Below are positions 36,563 to 44,856 of a DNA stretch of 64,000 bases, piece after piece. The stretch's first letter is position 1. Each line of letters starts with the position of its first letter. Where the stretch lies: NCBI GenBank assembly GCA_902362455.1, contig CABIWJ010000003.1:280342-344341 (forward strand), in the 5' to 3' direction. Under the pieces are notes generated by a model. That model searched no databases, was not told the DNA's origin, and saw only the letters and a program-made list of their open reading frames with translations. The stretch comes from Eubacteriaceae bacterium (lineage in GTDB: Bacteria; Bacillota; Clostridia; Lachnospirales; Lachnospiraceae). The translations under genes and the position numbers were made by a program.

Positions 36563-37672
36563 TTAGACCTCTGTTTCTCCTCCGACTTTTTTCTCTTCAT
36601 CCTTCTGTTGTAAATAAAACATAGCTTTTTGTGTTTCTATCTCTTCTCTCAGTTCTTCTTCAGTTGGTAAATATAATTTATATTTGCTGGCAAATAATTG
36701 CTCATTACCATGTAAAATCGAATATCTAGCAATGTCTTCATCCGTCTCAGAACACAGTACAATACCCAGTGTCGGATTGTCATCTGGAGATTTCTTTAAT
36801 TCATCATACATGCGAATATACATATCCATCTGCCCTACATCCTGGTGGGTAATACGTTCCGTTTTCAAATCTATAAGTACAAAGCATTTCAAGATATAAT
36901 TATAAAAGACCAAATCTATATAATAATCCTGTTTTTCTGTATGAATATGTTGCTGTCTTGCTACAAATGCATACCCTTTTCCCATTTCCATCAAAAATTT
37001 TTGCAAATTACTGATTATACTTGTCTCTAGTTTCGTCTCATTAAAAGATGTATCTGGTGTTAAGCCCAAGAACTCCACTACTACAGGATTTTTTATAAAC
37101 TCAAGTTTATCATTCTGATATGAGGATGTCTTTTCTTTCATTTCAGACTCTACAGCATTCTTATCCTGTGATTGAAGCATACGATAATAATACTGGGTAT
37201 CAATATTTCTCTGTAAGGTACGAACACTCCATGTCTGCTCATAAGCTTCTTTCTCATACCATTTGCGAGCTGTTTCATCATGAACTTGAAGCAAAGTACG
37301 ATAATGCGACCATGATAAACACATATTAGATTTTCCACACGCTGTGTGGAAAATCTCTGGAAAGCATTTATAGAATCTGTAAAAACTATAAAGATTTGTT
37401 TTTGTAAACCCTTTTCCATATTTTGTTGTAAGTTCCCTTGACAATCTTTTAATAACTTCAGCACCATATTCTGCACGTTGTTCACTAGCTAATTCTTCTT
37501 CTGCAATTCGATATCCAATCAGCCAATTCCTTTGCGTTAATATCATATTTACAGTACGGTATGCCTCTTTTTGAGATACTTCAATAATATTTTGTACATC
37601 ATTTAATATGTTGTCTGTTTTTTCAAAATTATTCATAATAGCATTATTTACACTATTCATAATTTCATTCAT
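36563..37672 (-). CDS. DUF1016/YhcG family PDDEXK nuclease
   Basis: 369 residues. The N-terminal helical DUF1016_N region is seen in TQRNWLIGYRIAEEE and SYSHYRTLLQV-like SWSHYRTLLQV. The C-terminal nuclease-like domain contains FVARQQHIHTEKQDYYIDLVFYN and CFVLIDLKTERITHQDVGQM, a D...D-x-K arrangement of the PDDEXK superfamily. Members are common beside type I restriction genes and in defence islands; some are thought to join the specificity subunit. An hsdS remnant lies 2 kb away. The start follows AAAGGAG. Its precise role is unproven. Confidence 0.88.
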   Translation of the reverse strand: MNEIMNSVNNAIMNNFEKTDNILNDVQNIIEVSQKEAYRTVNMILTQRNWLIGYRIAEEELASEQRAEYGAEVIKRLSRELTTKYGKGFTKTNLYSFYRFYKCFPEIFHTACGKSNMCLSWSHYRTLLQVHDETARKWYEKEAYEQTWSVRTLQRNIDTQYYYRMLQSQDKNAVESEMKEKTSSYQNDKLEFIKNPVVVEFLGLTPDTSFNETKLETSIISNLQKFLMEMGKGYAFVARQQHIHTEKQDYYIDLVFYNYILKCFVLIDLKTERITHQDVGQMDMYIRMYDELKKSPDDNPTLGIVLCSETDEDIARYSILHGNEQLFASKYKLYLPTEEELREEIETQKAMFYLQQKDEEKKVGGETEV

Positions 37673-37772
37673 CGGTCTGCTCTCCTTTCAGTAGATTATA
37701 AATCTGCCATATTTTCTATATAAATCCATTGTATATGTAGGTTTGATAGTCTGGCTCTGATTTATCTAATCA

Positions 37773-37829
37773 TTACAATTTATTTTGATAATTCTCTAAC
37801 TTAATGAAAATTCTAACTACATTTACTTA
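37773..37829 (-). pseudogene. Tail of a RelE/ParE-like toxin gene (17 codons)
   Basis: On the minus strand the frame reads VNVVRIFIKLENYQNKL and a stop. This matches the end of the intact toxin at 43898-44209 (VNVVGIFHQLENYQNKL), with roughly 80-85% identity at DNA level. Upstream of this stretch the similarity stops. It is therefore a duplicated gene tail, 6.1 kb from the intact copy in the same orientation. Confidence 0.8.
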
Positions 37830-37854
37830 TCTATATTGCAACCTAAATGCTCAA

Positions 37855-38328
37855 TTACTTCTTTTCTTCCTCTTTTGTATCAGAATCTATAAGCATTTTA
37901 TATCTTTCAAAAGACATTGACCTAAGAATTCTTATGTTAAGCTTGACATTACTATTTTCAAATACTTTTCCCGCCACATCAATTAGCCAACCAAATAATA
38001 GTAAAGCAATAACATTTCCTATTAATACATCATTTACTTCACCTCTACTGTTATCAGTAATTATTGTTGCACACATACCAAGCAAAAATGTTATTGAAAT
38101 TTGAAGCCATCTTAAAGCGCCACTACCATATTCATTAAATAAATATTCTAAAATAACACTTACTCCTGCTTCTTCATTCTTTATTAACATTTCTTTTGCT
38201 AATTCAAAGCCTGCTTCACATTCTGACAAATCTGCATCTTTTATAGTATCTCTTACTTTCCTTGCCGCTTCACGTTGCTGTTCTACTTTGTATGCTATAT
38301 TTTCTTTTTCAAAATTTCTAAATTTCAT
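37855..38328 (-). CDS. Small membrane protein, unknown
   Basis: About 157 residues: a charged helical N-terminal region (about 75 residues, EKENIAYKVEQQREAARKVRD), two transmembrane segments (LQISITFLLGMCATIIT and VLIGNVIALLLFGWLIDVAG) and a charged tail. The start at 38328 is preceded by AAGGAGAATGAA; an upstream frame extension is not supported. I recognise no family. Its place between a nuclease and a HEPN-like gene suggests an accessory or defence role, for instance a membrane effector, but this is inference only. Confidence 0.6.
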   Translation of the reverse strand: MKFRNFEKENIAYKVEQQREAARKVRDTIKDADLSECEAGFELAKEMLIKNEEAGVSVILEYLFNEYGSGALRWLQISITFLLGMCATIITDNSRGEVNDVLIGNVIALLLFGWLIDVAGKVFENSNVKLNIRILRSMSFERYKMLIDSDTKEEEKK

Positions 38329-38457
38329 TTCATTCTCCTTATCCTTTAAGTACCTATAAGTGGTTGACAGACACCACAAACCTCATAAATATTTCATTTC
38401 TTATTAAAATAGAACCATCTAAAGATGACTATATCTCTTATCTTTTGCATAATCGTA

Positions 38458-38613
38458 TCATTTTGCCAGTTCCTCATAAGCCTCCATATTTTGTTTAATA
38501 AAGCACTCCGAAATTGCAAATACATCTTCTGTTGATGCAATTTTTTCCTGTTCCGCTTTACTAAAATCAATAGCCTGTGTATTAGAAACCATTGTATTAG
38601 TATCAACTGACAT
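38458..38613 (-). CDS. 51-residue acidic small protein
   Basis: A short gene that a 60-residue length cutoff would miss. It starts MSVDTNTMVSNTQAIDFSK, ends ECFIKQNMEAYEELAK, and has GAGGTGG 6 nt before the ATG. The longer open frame covering the same place in another phase (38394-38627) has no ribosome site and an implausible composition. Small proteins ending in N.EAYE.LA are, as I recall, frequent next to toxin or restriction genes in Lachnospiraceae and may be antitoxins. I cannot name a family. It lies 130 bp ahead of the small membrane-protein gene. Confidence 0.55.
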   Translation of the reverse strand: MSVDTNTMVSNTQAIDFSKAEQEKIASTEDVFAISECFIKQNMEAYEELAK

Positions 38614-38870
38614 AATATCCACCTCACTTATCCATATTCTATATTACTGAATAATTATGTTACTTTTTAACCCCTTTGCAAATTTTTTAAATTCAATTAT
38701 TTTCTAAACTTATACTTAAAAACAGTCAATTTATACAATCGACCGTTTTCCATTGCTCATTTTACTTCTAGCATCAACAAAACATCTGATTCATAATATC
38801 TATATTATTCAGTTACCAAAACTAAAGCCAAAATATACTATATTGATAGCAATCTCATAAATTCTTCTAA

Positions 38871-39617
38871 CTATGCATTACCCTTTGGCATAACTGGCAT
38901 ATCAAATTCATTTAATCCTCCAGCTTTTTTGAGTTTTTGAATCTTTGAAAAACTTTCTTGATTAAAACTACACCATGTTTCCAAATTATAAAGGACATTT
39001 ATCTTTATACAGGCATCTTGATGATTTTGTAGCGACTCATAAAAATTAATGCCATCCTCAATTATTACTGCATACTCATTTTTATCCTTAATTGTTCTGA
39101 TATCCTCAGTCTCCTCAAATACTTTCTTTGTTATAAAATTTCCTGACTGTGGTATCTTGCCATATTCAGGATACTTTATACATTTTATTTCTTCTTCCTT
39201 TTCAGCAGTAATTCCATATATTAAACGAAATAATTCCCTATCATGTGATACAAAATCCAATGTAATATTATTAGGAAGTGAATCCTTGCAAACCACAAGT
39301 ACTTGCTGTATCTGTTGTTTCATCGTTTCAATCATATCACTCAATTGATTGAACTCTGGAGATTTGTAATCATCATCTCTATGCGCACAATTCTTATCAC
39401 GTTCATAATAAATCGCCTCAATCAGCTTGTCTTCACAAATTTTCTTTTTGTTTTTAGGATGTGATTTATCAAGTACAACACAGCAGTTTATGTAGAATTC
39501 TCTCCTTAATTCCTCAATTTTTCGTCTAAGGTTAAGATTGCACACCTTATCAATGTTTTCTTCTATAAAAAGAATGCTATCCACATTCTTTTTTGCATCA
39601 ATCAAATACTTTGCCAT
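38871..39617 (-). CDS. Putative HEPN-motif protein in the restriction/defence cluster
   Basis: About 248 residues, mostly helical at the N-terminus. Residues 72-80 read ERDKNCAHR, an R-x5-H motif resembling the catalytic Rx4-6H of HEPN ribonuclease domains, followed by acidic residues (DDDYKSPEF). The C-terminal half has no familiar motif. An ATG at 39617 (MAKYLIDAKK) is used here, but the strong AGGAGGTG lies 22 nt before it, so an upstream non-ATG start is possible. Its open frame overlaps the end of the hsdS remnant by 20 bp. It is either a restriction-associated factor or an RNase effector. Confidence 0.5.
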   Translation of the reverse strand: MAKYLIDAKKNVDSILFIEENIDKVCNLNLRRKIEELRREFYINCCVVLDKSHPKNKKKICEDKLIEAIYYERDKNCAHRDDDYKSPEFNQLSDMIETMKQQIQQVLVVCKDSLPNNITLDFVSHDRELFRLIYGITAEKEEEIKCIKYPEYGKIPQSGNFITKKVFEETEDIRTIKDKNEYAVIIEDGINFYESLQNHQDACIKINVLYNLETWCSFNQESFSKIQKLKKAGGLNEFDMPVMPKGNA

Positions 39618-39660
39618 ACTCCATTTATCTATGACAATACACCTCCTCGCACAATTCAAT

Positions 39661-40699
39661 TTACTTGATAAGCTGGTCACAAAATGGTAAAAACTCCTCT
39701 ATCTTGGCAACGATACGCTTCTGCTCCTCAAGTTGTGGGAGTGACACTATAACATTACTTAGTTCCTTAGCAGGAAGTTGTTTTACTGCAGTTCCTGTTG
39801 TTTTCAATTTAATTATTTCAAAATAGTATGGTGATTTTAATACACTATACAAATATTCCACACTGTCTTTACATATAGAACTTAATATTACCATTTGCGC
39901 ACATATAGATCCTGTATTAGGGGTTTCATCTGATTTGAAAATTTCAACCTTTCCTACAGAACCTCTTAACAGGCAAACAAAATCCTCATATTTAAGTTTT
40001 CCATTCCCTAATACATTAAATTTTTCTTGACTGATGTACCTAACATTATCATAAGACAAGTATTTTTCGCCCATATCTTTTGCACCAAAAAAGAAATTCC
40101 ATTTTCTACATAGTCTGACTCTACAGGGTATTTGCTACTTCTATCTCCATTTTGCAATATAGCAAGCTCTCCTAATCTCACCCATTTCCAACTACTAGGA
40201 ATCTCAAAAGGAATTTCATCCTCAGTAATCTCAGGCAATGGCTTTTCTTTCTTAATCTTGCCATCCTTGATAAGCTGGGTTTTCTCAGCAACAATCTGCT
40301 CATAAAGCTCATCGGCAGTTCCTTCTTCTGGTTGTTGTTCCACAGCTTTCCCTGCATAGCCATTTGCAAGATACTCTTCTTCATATCCTCTGGGAATTTT
40401 TTATTAAATGTTTCCAACTTCGTATAAGCCTTGTCATACTGGTCAATATATTGAAGAATTCCCTCTATCTTGGCAACAATGCGATGCTGCTCTTCAAGTG
40501 GCGGGAGTGGTATCAAAGATATAACTATTTTTTCTTTTGATATGTTTGGTTGTGCACCTCCGGCTCCCATTTTAATATAATTTCTTCTTTGTGACATCAA
40601 ATAATAAAATAGGTACTTATTCATAACACAACTATATGGTATACAAGCACAACATGCTTGATTAGTAGTTGCCTCAATTTTAAGAATACCAAGCATCAC
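39661..40699 (-). pseudogene. hsdS: Type I restriction specificity subunit (hsdS), 5'-truncated and frameshifted
   Basis: Three frames together read as the C-terminal half of the first target-recognition domain (NKYLFYYLMSQRRNYIKMG), a conserved helix (PPLEEQHRIVAKIEGILQYIDQYDKAY), the central conserved region (EDMKKSILQMAMQGKL, then EIPSSWKWVRLGELA) and the second target domain ending LPQLEEQKRIVAKIEEFLPFCDQLIK. Frameshifts lie near 40350 and 40085. The first about 130 residues are missing: the sequence upstream is replaced by the TOPRIM gene. No hsdM or hsdR lies in the window. It cannot make a normal HsdS. Confidence 0.88.
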
Positions 40700-40730
40700 T
40701 CAATTACAGGACTCTCCCACATCCAATTCT

Positions 40731-41528
40731 TCAGCTCTCCGCTTTTGCTAGCAGTTTCTCAAAAAGCAAATTCAGATTGGTATGTCTATGTAACGAATTC
40801 TTATCTTCTTTAATATAATTCCAAGATTCGTCATAACTCATACCTTTTACTGCTCCTGGATCATCAGAAATTTCTTTAACGAACCCTTCGACATCACCAA
40901 TATACGTTCTTGCAAATGTATCAGCTAATGAACGTTTAATACGATAGTCTAAATTAGCTGATTGATGAAGGTAATGATCCAAATTACAAGAAACATAGTA
41001 TACCGAATACGGAACTGTTTTCTGCTTAACCTTTATATTTTTGCAAGAACTTAAATAATCCAAATTCTCACTTTTTTGCTCGTTTCTCTTAACAATCTTA
41101 TCCACATCCAAACAAGCAATTTTATCATCCTTATAAAATGGAGAATCTTCTTCAGATAACGATGAATCTAAAACCACACATTCATCTGGGATATAAGCCC
41201 CATCTGTATCGACAATTTGAATTATCTCTGAAATGTCCTTTGGTAATATTTTCTCTTTATCAAAGAAATCATCTAGGAATAATTCATAAATCGCTTCTTC
41301 GATGTTGCTTGGATGTACCCAGTAACGCTTTCCTTGCTTATTCACATAATTTGTAGATGTGATATCTCCGCCCTTTTCTTCCTCTTCTTTTCTAATTATA
41401 GGAAAATAGACTTCAATATCCTCATCTATCTCATCATATAATTCAGGAATGGCAAGTTGAAGCGCCTCTCGATCAGATTTACCTTCTACAAGGAACAAAA
41501 CAATCTTTCTCTTTGGTCTTTTTCCCAT
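40731..41528 (-). CDS. TOPRIM-like nuclease of a two-gene ATPase/TOPRIM defence pair
   Basis: 265 residues. The N-terminus reads KIVLFLVEGKSDREAL, with Glu15 in the position of the TOPRIM glutamate. The IIQIVDTDGAYI stretch provides the DxD pair (Asp107 and Asp109). These are the metal-binding residues of the fold in OLD-type nucleases and topoisomerases. The ATG overlaps the stop of the AAA ATPase gene by one base (TAATG), so the proteins should be made together. The arrangement matches PARIS (AriA/AriB) and AbiL/RloAB-like anti-phage systems. Which of these, or a distinct one, cannot be decided by eye. Confidence 0.65.
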   Translation of the reverse strand: MGKRPKRKIVLFLVEGKSDREALQLAIPELYDEIDEDIEVYFPIIRKEEEEKGGDITSTNYVNKQGKRYWVHPSNIEEAIYELFLDDFFDKEKILPKDISEIIQIVDTDGAYIPDECVVLDSSLSEEDSPFYKDDKIACLDVDKIVKRNEQKSENLDYLSSCKNIKVKQKTVPYSVYYVSCNLDHYLHQSANLDYRIKRSLADTFARTYIGDVEGFVKEISDDPGAVKGMSYDESWNYIKEDKNSLHRHTNLNLLFEKLLAKAES

Positions 41529-42982
41529 TAACGTTCTCCTCCTGCCTTCTTCAACGCAGCAATTATCTTAAAGCGCTTGGTTTTATTGTATATTCCTTCT
41601 TCCTGCTCACATAGAATTATTTCTCTAAAGTATGTGTCTCTCAAATTATTTGTAGCAGAAATATTTTTCAGTCTAATATATCTGTTATCTGGATTAGTCG
41701 TTGTAAAGTATAAGAACTTTTTATCAATTACTTCCAATGGTCTGAGATTATGAGAAGTAAAGATAAACTGTCCTCTTCCAGACTCCTCAAGTGCCTGAAG
41801 GATTTCTCCAAGTAAGTATTCGAAAATGCCTGCATCAAATTCATCAATTGCAACAGTGACCGACTTCTGATTGAATGCTGCAATGATCAAACTTAATACA
41901 GAAATAATCTTTCGTACACCATCAGACTCATCTCTAAGTGGCAATTCTTTTCCATCTCTATAAGCTGTCAACATCATTACTGTTGCCGGATTGCCATCTT
42001 TGTCCAATGTTTGCGAAAGTTCCTTAAATCCGATAGCTAAACCTGGTACCAATTGACCTAACACCGAACTAATATTATTTAAATCAGCCCTTAAATCTTC
42101 CACCATTTCTGCTGGAATAACTTCCGGTCTTTTTGCATTGAACATCATCTGCCCATCAGTTGTATATATAGGAAGCGCAAAATTAAGGCGAATTAATCCC
42201 GAAGACTTTGTATCAATCACATATAGATAATGACGTGCATACAGTCTCAACTCTACAAGCACCCTAAAGAAAACAGACTTATCGTCATTTTCCGAAAACA
42301 GTTTCAGCGTGTCATGCATAAAAATAAAAGACCGAGACTTGCTACGTGCAAGTTGTTTGTTTACTTCTAATGCAACCAATACCTTTTTCCCGCCACCCGC
42401 AATTTCTTTTCTTTTAGTTGTTGGTACAAAGGCATTTTCTTCTGAAGAAGTATCAATTATCACCTGACATTTAGATGCGTCTTCCCATAGTAATGAAAAC
42501 TTCTCATCAAAAATAATAACCTTGGAGTCTTCATCCGGAATATCGAACTCATCTGGTGCGCCCTTATATTTTTCATCTATCTCTTCCTTAGACAATGCAG
42601 CACTGGACATGCAGAATGAATAGGCCGCCTCTCGTATAACTCCGTTTTCATATTGCAAATCAAAAACAAATTCCAATTTAGCAAAATCCTTACCAACCGC
42701 AACGCAGTCAGCATATACGCTAGGCACGGAAGCTCCAGCCATAAGCCCTTTTAAAATGGAAAGTGCTTCGATAAAAGATGTTTTTCCAGATCCATTCTGT
42801 CCATATATGCCTAAAATGTCCGATTCTGTATCGCATGGAATGAATTCACGACCACAATTGAATGTAATCATCCCATGTCCAACACTCTTAAAATTATCTA
42901 ATACTACTTTTTTTATTCTTACAGTCGGTAAGTTATTACCATGCTCTTCAGTAATAAATGACTGTTCTGTAATTTGTCCCAT
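41528..42982 (-). CDS. AAA/SMC-like ATPase of the ATPase/TOPRIM pair
   Basis: 484 residues from the ATG at 42982, which follows AAAGGTG; the frame upstream is unsupported. Walker A is GQNGSGKT (residues 61-68). Towards the C-terminus are a signature-like LRDESDGVRKIISVLSLI, Walker B VTVAIDEFDAG (Asp380-Glu381) and the switch His in FTSHN (411). This is the AAA_15/AAA_21 layout of OLD-family ATPases with a long insertion between the halves. It contains no TOPRIM domain itself; that is supplied by the coupled downstream gene. Likely role: sensing a phage component and controlling the nuclease. Confidence 0.75.
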   Translation of the reverse strand: MGQITEQSFITEEHGNNLPTVRIKKVVLDNFKSVGHGMITFNCGREFIPCDTESDILGIYGQNGSGKTSFIEALSILKGLMAGASVPSVYADCVAVGKDFAKLEFVFDLQYENGVIREAAYSFCMSSAALSKEEIDEKYKGAPDEFDIPDEDSKVIIFDEKFSLLWEDASKCQVIIDTSSEENAFVPTTKRKEIAGGGKKVLVALEVNKQLARSKSRSFIFMHDTLKLFSENDDKSVFFRVLVELRLYARHYLYVIDTKSSGLIRLNFALPIYTTDGQMMFNAKRPEVIPAEMVEDLRADLNNISSVLGQLVPGLAIGFKELSQTLDKDGNPATVMMLTAYRDGKELPLRDESDGVRKIISVLSLIIAAFNQKSVTVAIDEFDAGIFEYLLGEILQALEESGRGQFIFTSHNLRPLEVIDKKFLYFTTTNPDNRYIRLKNISATNNLRDTYFREIILCEQEEGIYNKTKRFKIIAALKKAGGER

Positions 42983-43141
42983 TGTGTTCACCTTTCCGTA
43001 AATACTTTTACCACTATAATGCATTATACACCTTCCTTATAAAATGTCAAGCAAATCCTCGTTTTTGTATTTTTTACTTGTTTTTTCTATTTTGATTGCA
43101 CTTTTGATGTGATTCTATTTATAAATATATGCCTCTAACTC

Positions 43142-43180
43142 AAAAAAATACCTGGAATCGTCGACCAACTTCCCAGATAT
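43142..43180 (-). terminator. Terminator after the 93-residue gene
   Basis: Stem ATATCTGGGAA/TTCCAGGTAT with one bulge, followed by seven T on the minus strand. It lies 10 bp after the stop of the gene at 43190 and about 160 bp before the ATPase start, so the ATPase pair needs its own promoter in 42983-43140. Confidence 0.8.
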
Positions 43181-43189
43181 TCCTAAATA

Positions 43190-43471
43190 TTATTTCCTTC
43201 CGCCCATCTGCCACTTATCATGGCTCTTAATCCCTCTCACCGCCTGTCTCAGCGTATTCGCTCTGCCATGCTGATGATATGGATGTGAAAACTTATGCTT
43301 ATGTAAAATAACCACTAAGTCCTCTCCCGGATACTCTGGATTATGAAGGTGACAGTAATGTCCAGTATTTCTGGACATTACTGTCACATCATAATCATCA
43401 ACTGATATGATATTAAAATATCGGGGATCAAGGCACTTCAAATCTTCTGCACTGAACAACCGAAGCCTCAT
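43190..43471 (-). CDS. 93-residue protein of conjugative-element type, unknown function
   Basis: Starts MRLRLFSAEDLK with GAAGGGA directly upstream and overlaps the end of the ParB remnant by 44 bp, a coupled arrangement. Conserved-looking segments are ISVDDYDVTVMSRNTGHYCHLHNPEYPGE and HKHKFSHPYHQHGRANTLRQAVRGIKSHDKW, rich in His. I have the impression this small protein accompanies ParB-like genes on integrative conjugative elements of Firmicutes, but I cannot assign a function. It is intact although its neighbour is broken. Confidence 0.6.
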   Translation of the reverse strand: MRLRLFSAEDLKCLDPRYFNIISVDDYDVTVMSRNTGHYCHLHNPEYPGEDLVVILHKHKFSHPYHQHGRANTLRQAVRGIKSHDKWQMGGRK

Positions 43472-43890
43472 TCCCTTCAAACCACGCAGCCAAAGCCTGC
43501 TCCACAACTGCTTCCATCTGCTTTGAATCCATTCCATCAAAATACTTACTACCGATAGACTTTGGAAGCCTAAAGATTACACCGTCATTGCCATCCGTGT
43601 GCTTCACCTGCAACGTTTCAAGGATTTCTGCCATCTTCTCTTCTGTCAGATTTCCGGATGCCTTACGAAGCTTTTCTGCGTATACAGGCTTCACCTTAAG
43701 TCCCTGACGCTCCACAATATTCCAAAGCTCTGCTGCTCTTCCTCTGTGAGATAAGACACATCCACTGCTGCCAACAGAGCAATCTTGTTTTTGCCCATCA
43801 TATCCTTAAATGGCTGAATCAGATGATTGAGTCGCAGATACCTTGCCGCATTTCTGCTTGAAAAGCCATATTCGGAAGCTGATCTACCCC
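43428..43890 (-). pseudogene. ParB-like partition protein remnant
   Basis: On the minus strand GRSASEYGFSSRNAARYLRL and IQPFKDMMGKNKIALLAAVDVSYL are the helix-turn-helix region of ParB/Spo0J-like proteins of conjugative elements. After a frameshift near 43725 the next frame continues ELWNIVERQGLKVKP ... LTEEKMAEILETL to 43428. The N-terminal ParB nuclease/CTPase box is missing: the copy is cut at about 43890, next to the toxin stop codon. This is a scar of an integrative conjugative element, with no relaxase, integrase or ParA left. Confidence 0.75.
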
Positions 43891-43897
43891 CAGCATA

Positions 43898-44209
43898 TTA
43901 TAATTTATTTTGGTAATTCTCTAACTGGTGGAAAATACCAACTACATTTACAACATCATCTCTCACATCGAAAATGATAATATAATTCATCTGTGGCACA
44001 ACTGCTTCTCTATACCCTTTCTTTACAAGATATGAATCCCTACATTCTGCAAATTGAAAAGGATTGACCTCCAATCTATCATAGATTACATCTATACAAT
44101 CTAACAAATGCTTCGCTGCCTGTTTATTCTTTAATCGATAAATCAAATGATATATAAGATTATCAAGCAATTCATCAGCATGCTCTGTAACATTTAATTT
44201 ATAAGCCAT
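43898..44209 (-). CDS. RelE/ParE-family toxin
   Basis: A 103-residue toxin of the RelE/ParE superfamily: short helices (LDNLIYHLIYRLKNKQAAKHLLDCID) and strands ending YIIIFDVRDDVVNVVGIFHQLENY. RelE members cleave mRNA on the ribosome and ParE members poison gyrase; sequence alone does not decide. The start at 44209 (MAYKLNV) overlaps the antitoxin stop by 11 bp. Its last 17 codons are duplicated at 37773-37829. Confidence 0.85.
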   Translation of the reverse strand: MAYKLNVTEHADELLDNLIYHLIYRLKNKQAAKHLLDCIDVIYDRLEVNPFQFAECRDSYLVKKGYREAVVPQMNYIIIFDVRDDVVNVVGIFHQLENYQNKL

Positions 44210-44459
44210 ACTTTGCCCTCGTTTCTCTAAGTGCTGTTCTGGCATCCTTTACCTGTCCTGCCTCTATCTGCTTTTCAGATATCTCTATATCTCTGTACAT
44301 GGCAATCTGTCTCATTGTTGACTCATAAATCTCCATGCTCATAATTACCATATCACCATAGCCATTTTTCGTAACATAAATTGGCTCCTCTGTCTTATGG
44401 CACATATCAGATATCTCCGATGTATTCTTCAAGTCTTTAATTGGAATTATTTGTGGCAT
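44199..44459 (-). CDS. Phd/YefM-family antitoxin
   Basis: An 86-residue antitoxin: MPQIIPIKDLKNTSEISDMC and EEPIYVTKNGYGDMVIMSMEIYE form the Phd/YefM DNA-binding fold, and the C-terminal helix (EAGQVKDARTALRETRAKYG) should wrap the toxin. AAGGAGGTG lies 6 nt before the ATG at 44459. It should repress the operon through the inverted repeat at 44477-44498. Confidence 0.9.
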   Translation of the reverse strand: MPQIIPIKDLKNTSEISDMCHKTEEPIYVTKNGYGDMVIMSMEIYESTMRQIAMYRDIEISEKQIEAGQVKDARTALRETRAKYGL

Positions 44460-44476
44460 AATATACACCTCCTTAT

Positions 44477-44514
44477 TTATGGTTTAATTATACCATAATT
44501 ATGTCTTTTTTCAA
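44477..44514 (-). promoter_or_regulatory. Toxin-antitoxin promoter with operator
   Basis: Minus-strand -35 TTGAAA (44509-44514) and -10 TATAAT (44487-44492) with 16-bp spacing. The inverted repeat TTATGG-N10-CCATAA (44477-44498) covers the -10 box, as expected for an operator bound by the antitoxin or the toxin-antitoxin complex. Confidence 0.7.
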
Positions 44515-44856
44515 CCTCTTTTATTCATAAAAATCACATTAAAAACAGAATAACCCATCAGAATTTTAGAATAATTTCTTGACCTGAAAACTACATAAAA
44601 ATACCAATACAATCACATATTTCACATCTTCCTGAAAATACCCGTTATTCGACAACTACACATAAAAACCATAACCAATCAACATTTGAAGTTTTTAAAA
44701 TGCTTTCTATGCTGGACACCTGCAAGAAATATTCATTCACAAATAACAACCAGTATTGCTTGATACACCTGATATCCAAAATTACCGATAGTTGTATGCA
44801 GTTTTTCAACCATATCTCCATTACAGCCTCCGCCAAATGGATACTGTACAGAATAG

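Noticed and set aside
38394..38627. 77-residue frame in the defence island
   Set aside because: It has no ribosome site and a Trp/Arg/Ile-rich composition; the 51-codon frame at 38458-38613 in another phase has a good site and natural composition.
44645..44836. 63-residue minus-strand frame
   Set aside because: No ribosome site, hydrophobic random-looking sequence, no neighbour support.
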